Of a stretch of 23,124 nucleotides of DNA, positions 21,694 to 23,124 are shown in pieces. This stretch comes from Syntrophomonadaceae bacterium (lineage in GTDB: Bacteria > Bacillota > Dethiobacteria > DTU022): the NCBI GenBank assembly GCA_007130585.1, contig SLSE01000102.1, positions 1 to 23,124 of the forward strand. The letters run 5' to 3'. The stretch's first letter is position 1, and each line of letters starts with the position of its first letter. The position numbers and the translations under genes are program-made. A model generated the notes under the pieces. That model had not been told where the DNA came from. It saw only the letters and a program-made list of their open reading frames with translations, and did not search any database.

Positions 21694-22395
21694 ATGAATG
21701 AGCGAATCCTGGTTGTAGATGATGATAAATATGTATGCGACCTGGTGCGTATCGCCCTGGAAGCGGAAGGATTCCTTGTCGAGGCTGCGTTTAACGGAAA
21801 TGAGGGGTTCGATAAGATTTTAAAGGGAAATTATGCGGTTTTGCTTCTTGATATAATGCTTCCCGGCCTGGACGGTTGGGAGATTTGCCGGCAGGTTAGA
21901 AGCAGCAGACACAAAGGAATCCCCATTATCATGCTGACCGCCCGCGGTGAAGAAGTTGACCGGGTCCTGGGCCTGGAAATGGGAGCAGATGATTATGTAA
22001 CCAAGCCTTTCAGCCCCCGTGAGCTTGTGGCCCGGGTGAAAGCGCTGATCAGGCGTTCTGAAGAATATAACCTGGCGCAGGGCAACCTGTGCTGCGGCGA
22101 TCTGTCTGTAGATATTCACAGGCATGCGGCTACGGTAAAGGATAAGGAACTTGATCTGACCCCCAAGGAACTTGCCCTCCTGACCGTAATGGTCCGCCGG
22201 GCCGGGGTTTCGCTAACCCGCGAAGAATTGCTTAAAGAAGTGTGGGGTTTCAGCGATTCTATGGCTATGACCCGGACCGTGGATGAGCATATTAAGCGGC
22301 TCCGCGCAAAAATATCCGATATTGATCCTTACAATAGCTATATCCAAACTGTATGGGGCACCGGTTACAGGCTTGAGGTGAAAAACAATGATTAG
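21694..22395 (+). CDS. OmpR/PhoB-family response regulator (second two-component system)
   Basis: A 233-residue regulator with ATG at 21694 behind AGGGGGGTGG. Receiver domain: acidic D9-D11, phosphoacceptor Asp53 in LLLDIMLPG, Thr82, Lys104 in KPFS. A winged helix follows (about 130-228) and ends in IQTVWGTGYRLEVK, with TRTVDEHIKRLRAKI as recognition helix area. Its gene overlaps the kinase gene by 8 bases. Whether it reads the nearby TGTAAA boxes is not proven, although they have the spacing of this regulator class. Confidence 0.92.
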   Translation: MNERILVVDDDKYVCDLVRIALEAEGFLVEAAFNGNEGFDKILKGNYAVLLLDIMLPGLDGWEICRQVRSSRHKGIPIIMLTARGEEVDRVLGLEMGADDYVTKPFSPRELVARVKALIRRSEEYNLAQGNLCCGDLSVDIHRHAATVKDKELDLTPKELALLTVMVRRAGVSLTREELLKEVWGFSDSMAMTRTVDEHIKRLRAKISDIDPYNSYIQTVWGTGYRLEVKNND

Positions 22396-23124
22396 ATTTC
22401 CCCGAAAACCGGGCAGTTTGTTTGGAAAATTAATGCTTTCACACCTGGTGGTCGTGGCTCTGAGCCTGCTGATCATAGGTTTTTCCCTTACCTACATGAT
22501 CGAAAATTACTTTTTTAGCGCCCGGGAGCTGGAAATAGTCGGCCAGGCCAGGGATGCTGCCTACCTGATTGGAGAAGACCTGGCGAAAGATGATCCGGAA
22601 GCCGTGCGCAAAACCTCGGAAACCCTGGCTTACTCCCTGGATGCAAAAATCAGGGTGCTAAACTATAACCGGCTGACGGTTATTACCTTCGATCCTGAAA
22701 TTGATCAGGAAAGGCGCGTTATTGAAAGCGAAACAGGGATTGGCCTGGAAGAAAGGGAAATTGAGCATGTTTTTAAAGGCAATATGCTTACCAAAAAAGT
22801 ATACGGTCCGGCTCTGCAAAGAGTTCTGGTTGCTGCTCCCATTTTACAGGATAACCATGATTTAGAATTTGGAATGGATTCCGAAGACGATTTGCCGGCC
22901 GTAATAGGCGCCGTGACCCTCAGCGTTCCATTGAGGGGAATTGAAGAAACAATAGCCCAGATTAGCCGTTTCATGCTTTATTCAGGTATTGTGGGAGTGT
23001 TTTTTGCCGCTGTTTTTGCTTTTTCATTATCCAAAAAAATTGCCCGGCCCCTGCAAAAAATTAACCGTGCCGCTCTTGATATGGCGGCAGGCAACTACAG
23101 AAGCAAGATTGCCGAGGAAGGCGA
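22388..23124 (+). CDS. Sensor histidine kinase, N-terminal part (3' end outside window)
   Basis: The first 245 residues of the partner kinase of the upstream regulator; the ATG overlaps the regulator's end by 8 bases. Seen are a first membrane helix (about 17-37), an extracellular sensor of about 160 residues (38-196, with the PAS/Cache-like stretch ERRVIESETGIGLEE), a second helix (about 197-215) and the start of a HAMP linker (SKKIARPLQKINRAALDMAAG). The layout is that of WalK/PhoR-type kinases. The phospho-His and ATPase domains are beyond the right edge. Confidence 0.9.
   Translation, partial: MIRFPRKPGSLFGKLMLSHLVVVALSLLIIGFSLTYMIENYFFSARELEIVGQARDAAYLIGEDLAKDDPEAVRKTSETLAYSLDAKIRVLNYNRLTVITFDPEIDQERRVIESETGIGLEEREIEHVFKGNMLTKKVYGPALQRVLVAAPILQDNHDLEFGMDSEDDLPAVIGAVTLSVPLRGIEETIAQISRFMLYSGIVGVFFAAVFAFSLSKKIARPLQKINRAALDMAAGNYRSKIAEEG

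Overview
The window looks like chromosomal DNA from a Gram-positive, probably anaerobic member of the Bacillota (Clostridia or Dethiobacteria-like). The reasons are a PASTA-tailed class A penicillin-binding protein, YwbE, YqxD/YaiI and EpsC-type serine acetyltransferase genes, many lipoproteins, strong AGGAGG-type ribosome sites and frequent TTG/GTG starts. Several exported proteins (SIMPL lipoprotein, SurA_N lipoprotein, DOMON lipoprotein, a 39-residue lipoprotein) are strikingly acidic, which would suit a salty or alkaline habitat; this is inference. No tRNA, rRNA, CRISPR array or insertion sequence was seen.

Layout. 1-2309 (+): the 3' end of a flavin disulfide oxidoreductase, ribose-5-phosphate isomerase A and a 3-hydroxybutyryl-CoA dehydrogenase, closed by a two-way terminator. 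2437-3231 (-): a SIMPL lipoprotein, divergent from a CopB-type metal ATPase (3421-5451, +). 5452-5937: mostly non-coding, with one 33-codon membrane peptide gene on the minus strand. 5938-8268 (+): an MFS transporter, a rubredoxin/metallo-beta-lactamase-fold protein and a small membrane protein with two apparent starts. 8691-12293 (-): a PASTA class A PBP, a methyltransferase and a possible decayed reading frame after it. 12294-12919: a long divergent intergenic region.

12920-16553 (+) is the most system-like block. It holds a 64-residue two-helix protein with two histidines placed like cytochrome b561 haem ligands, a DOMON-domain lipoprotein, a DUF2680 secreted protein and an OmpR-type two-component pair. 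The first two genes look like a split form of the eukaryotic DOMON-cytochrome b561 fusion, i.e. a candidate trans-membrane electron-transfer module. 16659-18905 (+): YwbE, serine acetyltransferase, a CooT-like nickel-binding protein and a YaiI/YqxD protein.

19020-20963 (-): a C_GCAxxG_C_C protein, a degraded HgcB-like dicluster ferredoxin and a SurA_N lipoprotein. 20964-22395 (+): four perfectly spaced TGTAAA elements that match the published WalR/YycF operator, a decayed and an intact copy of a tiny acidic lipoprotein, and a second OmpR-type regulator whose kinase runs off the right edge.
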